In this document: piece after piece, positions 39,198-41,266 of the stretch
How positions within the stretch are numbered: the first letter of the stretch is position 1
How the letters are laid out: each line of letters opens with the position of its first letter
Assembly (NCBI RefSeq): GCF_010692745.1
Contig: NZ_JAAHTB010000039.1
Location: 1-41,266 of the forward strand
Direction of reading: 5' to 3'
Source: Methylobacterium sp. BTF04
Lineage (GTDB): Bacteria > Pseudomonadota > Alphaproteobacteria > Rhizobiales > Beijerinckiaceae
Length of the DNA: 41,266 bases
The notes under the pieces: model-generated
What the model saw: only the letters and a program-made list of their open reading frames with translations
Told to the model about the DNA's origin: nothing
Databases searched by the model: none
Made by a program: the position numbers and the translations under genes

Positions 39198-40424
39198 GTG
39201 AACCACGTCTCATCCGACCTCTCCGCCGACGATCTGACCATCGGCGCCCCGGCGCGCGTCCATCATCCGGCTTTGGTCCTGTTCGCCCTGGCGGTGGGCG
39301 GCTTTGCCATCGGCACCACCGAATTCGCCGCGATGAGCCTGCTGCCCAACTTCTCGGCGGATCTCGGCATCGACGCGCCCACGGGGGGACACGTCATCAG
39401 CGCCTATGCGCTCGGCGTCGTCGTCGGTGCGCCGATCCTCGCGGTCCTAGCCGCGCGCATTCCGCGCCGCACGCTGCTGATGGGTCTGATGGGCCTGTTC
39501 GCGCTGGGCAACGCCCTGTCCGCCCTGGCGCCATCCTATGGCTGGATGCTGGCCTTCCGCTTCTTGGCCGGCTTGCCGCACGGGGCCTATTTCGGGGTCG
39601 CGGCCCTGATGGCGGCCTCGCTGGTGCCGCGGGAGCGCCGGACGCAAGCGATCTCCCGCGTCATCGCCGGATTGACGATCGCGACGGTGGTCGGCGTGCC
39701 GCTCGCCAATGCGGTGGGGCAGCTCCTAGGTTGGCGCTGGAGCTTCGTCCTGGTCGCGGTTCTGGCGCTGCTGACAGCGATCCTGGTGCGCCTGTTCGCG
39801 CCGTTGGGGCGCCCGGTGGCGGGGGCCAGCGCCTTGCGGGAACTCGGCGCGCTCCGGCGCGGACAGGTGTGGATGACCCTCGCCATCGGGGCGATCGGCT
39901 TCGGCGGCCTGTTTTCGGTCTACGCCTACCTCGCCTCGACCATGCTGGCCGTGACGCACACCGCGCCGGCGCTGATCCCGCTGGCGCTCGCGGCCTTCGG
40001 CCTCGGGCTCACCGTCGGCAATCTCGTCTGCGCCTGGGCCGCCGACCGCGCCCAGATGCCGGCGGCCGGGGCGACCCTGGTCTGGAGCGCGGTCGCGCTG
40101 GCGCTCTATCCGGCGGCCACCGCGAGCCTGTGGACCCTCCTGCCCGTCGTGTTTCTGATCGGGTGCGGCGGCGGTCTCGCCACGATCCTGCAGACCCGCC
40201 TGATGGATGTGGCGGAGGATGCGCAGACCCTCGCCGCGGCGCTCAACCACTCGGCCTTCAATTTCGCCAACGCCCTCGGCCCCTGGCTCGCCGGCCTCGC
40301 CATCGCGGCGGGGTTCGGCCTGCCATCCACCGGCTGGGTCGGCGTGATCCTGGCGCTCGGGGGCTTGGGACTCTGGGGGGTCTCCGTCCTGTCCGATCGC
40401 GGACGGCGGCTTCCCAATCGATGA
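39198..40424 (+). CDS. MFS transporter, AraJ/YdhP-type drug or metabolite exporter
   Basis: This 12-helix exporter (408 residues from the GTG at 39198; an ATG at 39129 would add 23 residues of unlikely sequence) begins helix 1 with LVLFALAVGGFAIGTTEFAA. It has the DHA1-type loop VVGAPILAVLAARIPRR, AYFGVAALMAASLVPRERR and GLTIATVVGVPLANAVGQLLGWRW-type motif C. The TTEF-containing first helix is characteristic of AraJ/YdhP/sugar-efflux relatives. The substrate is unknown. The weak start signal leaves the exact N-terminus uncertain. It is the last high-GC gene before the composition drop. Confidence 0.87.
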   Translation: MNHVSSDLSADDLTIGAPARVHHPALVLFALAVGGFAIGTTEFAAMSLLPNFSADLGIDAPTGGHVISAYALGVVVGAPILAVLAARIPRRTLLMGLMGLFALGNALSALAPSYGWMLAFRFLAGLPHGAYFGVAALMAASLVPRERRTQAISRVIAGLTIATVVGVPLANAVGQLLGWRWSFVLVAVLALLTAILVRLFAPLGRPVAGASALRELGALRRGQVWMTLAIGAIGFGGLFSVYAYLASTMLAVTHTAPALIPLALAAFGLGLTVGNLVCAWAADRAQMPAAGATLVWSAVALALYPAATASLWTLLPVVFLIGCGGGLATILQTRLMDVAEDAQTLAAALNHSAFNFANALGPWLAGLAIAAGFGLPSTGWVGVILALGGLGLWGVSVLSDRGRRLPNR

Positions 40425-40557
40425 ATACGCGCTGGAGGACATCGGTCCGGGATCGTAGCGCAGACCCACCATCGCATCGGTGATCGATAGCGGCTTATCT
40501 CGAGCCTCCGCAGCCAGGTCTCTTCGTTTGGCGATTATATACCTCCCGCACCACGTC

Positions 40558-40574
40558 CAACCTGTGGTAGGTTG
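40558..40574. repeat. Small hairpin before the abortive-infection-like gene
   Basis: CAACCT (40558-40563), loop GTGGT, AGGTTG (40569-40574). It lies 28 bases before the ATG at the point where base composition changes. It could be an operator or part of a junction; the evidence is weak. Confidence 0.3.
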
Positions 40575-40602
40575 ATTCGAGGATCAACATGAAGGCTGGT
40601 AG

Positions 40603-41266
40603 ATGCCAAAGCTGGTTATCTGGGGGATCGCAGCAGCCCTTGGCTTATGGCTCGCTTGGGTCTTCCAAGGCATAATACTAAATGCAGCAGGGGTTGGTTG
40701 GGACTCGACAAAGCTTGGGCAATGGGGCGATAGTTTCGGAGTATTAAACGCGTTATTCGCAACTCTAGGCTTCGGAGCCGCACTCTACACATTGCGTATT
40801 CAGCAACAGCAAATATCCAGAGATCGATTTGACACCTATTTCTTTGAGTTACTAAAATTATTTATTGATTCACGTGAAAAAGTCACATTCAGATATTCTC
40901 CATCCTATATTAAAACAAAGAAATTCACGACAAATAGCTTGAGTTTTACAAGAAATGTTAAATATAATCTATCGTATTCCGGTTTGGACGCCTTCCATCA
41001 TGCTTGGATGGAGGTGAGGTATTGGAATCCAGACATTGCCGCACCAGCTGATGATCTTATCAAGACTTACGATACCAAGATCCACTCCAGATCAGAGGTA
41101 ACTCTAGGGCCTTATTTTAGGCTACTATATACGATCCTGAAAAGGATCAGAACAGATAGATATTTATCTGGAGCAGACAAGGTTTTATATGGCAATCTTA
41201 TACGAAGTCAGCCTGACCATCTATCAGTTTCTATGTTTTCCAGAGCGGGGGCAGCGGGAGGAGACC
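40603..41266 (+). CDS. Putative phage abortive-infection protein (putAbiC-like), 5' part only
   Basis: The frame from ATG 40603 stays open to the window end (221 codons). It reads MPKLVIWGIAAALGLWLAWV, then GQWGDSFGVLNALFATLGFG, a short basic Gln-rich helix RIQQQQISRDRFDTYFFELL, and later SYSGLDAFHHAW, LGPYFRLLYTILKRI and YGNLIRSQPDHLSVSMFSRA. Two N-terminal membrane helices, the G-x-W/F-G-D-S/F-F-G motif, FFELLKL, a Y/F-F-R-x-L-Y-x-I-L-K segment and an I-R-x-Q-x-x-x-x-x-x-x-x-F ending match my knowledge of the putAbiC family of abortive-infection-type proteins. GC content is about 40%, far below the neighbouring 70%, implying recent acquisition. The C-terminus is outside the window. Confidence 0.72.
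   Translation, partial: MPKLVIWGIAAALGLWLAWVFQGIILNAAGVGWDSTKLGQWGDSFGVLNALFATLGFGAALYTLRIQQQQISRDRFDTYFFELLKLFIDSREKVTFRYSPSYIKTKKFTTNSLSFTRNVKYNLSYSGLDAFHHAWMEVRYWNPDIAAPADDLIKTYDTKIHSRSEVTLGPYFRLLYTILKRIRTDRYLSGADKVLYGNLIRSQPDHLSVSMFSRAGAAGGD

Noticed and set aside
40589..40602. Earlier ATG for the abortive-infection-like gene
   Set aside because: It is out of frame with the protein that has family motifs; the ATG at 40603 is in frame and leads directly into the first membrane helix.

Overview
The window is high-GC DNA (about 65-70% over most of its length) from an alphaproteobacterium, most likely a Methylobacteriaceae-type member of the Hyphomicrobiales. This rests on gene content (glutathione-dependent formaldehyde oxidation pair, tadA-rluB-rsmD block, csbD), on frequent GTG/TTG starts with 4-base GTGA overlaps, and on two promoters matching the alphaproteobacterial general-stress sigma factor EcfG (GGAAC-N16/17-CGTT). 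The genus is an inference.

Left part (1-5362): one end of a Tn7-like transposon. An IS3-family element, only partly inside the window, ends at 276 and interrupts the DDE transposase gene 21 bases before its first catalytic Asp codon. An AAA ATPase gene (tnsC/tniB type) and a large tniQ/tnsD-type gene follow in the same direction. A gene-free stretch then carries about nine degenerate, same-direction repeats that look like transposase-binding sites. The outermost repeat ends in a 5'-TGTCG-type terminus at 5362, only 15 bases from the stop codon of rsmD. This suggests a Tn7-like element that homes to the 3' end of rsmD. The TniQ carries four copies of a helix-turn-helix-like module that could read the target.

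Middle part (5378-31045): chromosomal genes. These are rsmD and rluB (with a very long repetitive tail), csbD with a stress promoter, tadA, an SDR protein, a hicB antitoxin beside a hicA toxin broken by an in-frame amber codon, an MFS transporter, an overlapping heme-binding/peptide-ABC operon without ATPases, an alpha/beta hydrolase, an ABC-F ATPase, and an LpxC-type deacetylase. A CRP/FNR regulator follows, leading directly into a putrescine-type ABC transporter (potGHI) without its binding protein. Then come an AsmA-like protein, both subunits of a 3-oxoacid CoA-transferase, a small exported protein under a second EcfG-type promoter, and a divergent GntR regulator/PfkB sugar kinase pair.

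Right part (31153-41266): S-formylglutathione hydrolase and S-(hydroxymethyl)glutathione dehydrogenase (together formaldehyde to formate), a PAP2 phosphatase, two very small secreted or membrane proteins, the glycerol catabolic pair glpD-glpK, and an MFS exporter. Base composition then drops sharply to about 40% GC. The last 664 bases encode the N-terminal part of a protein resembling putative phage abortive-infection (putAbiC) proteins, apparently the edge of an acquired defence region that continues outside the window.
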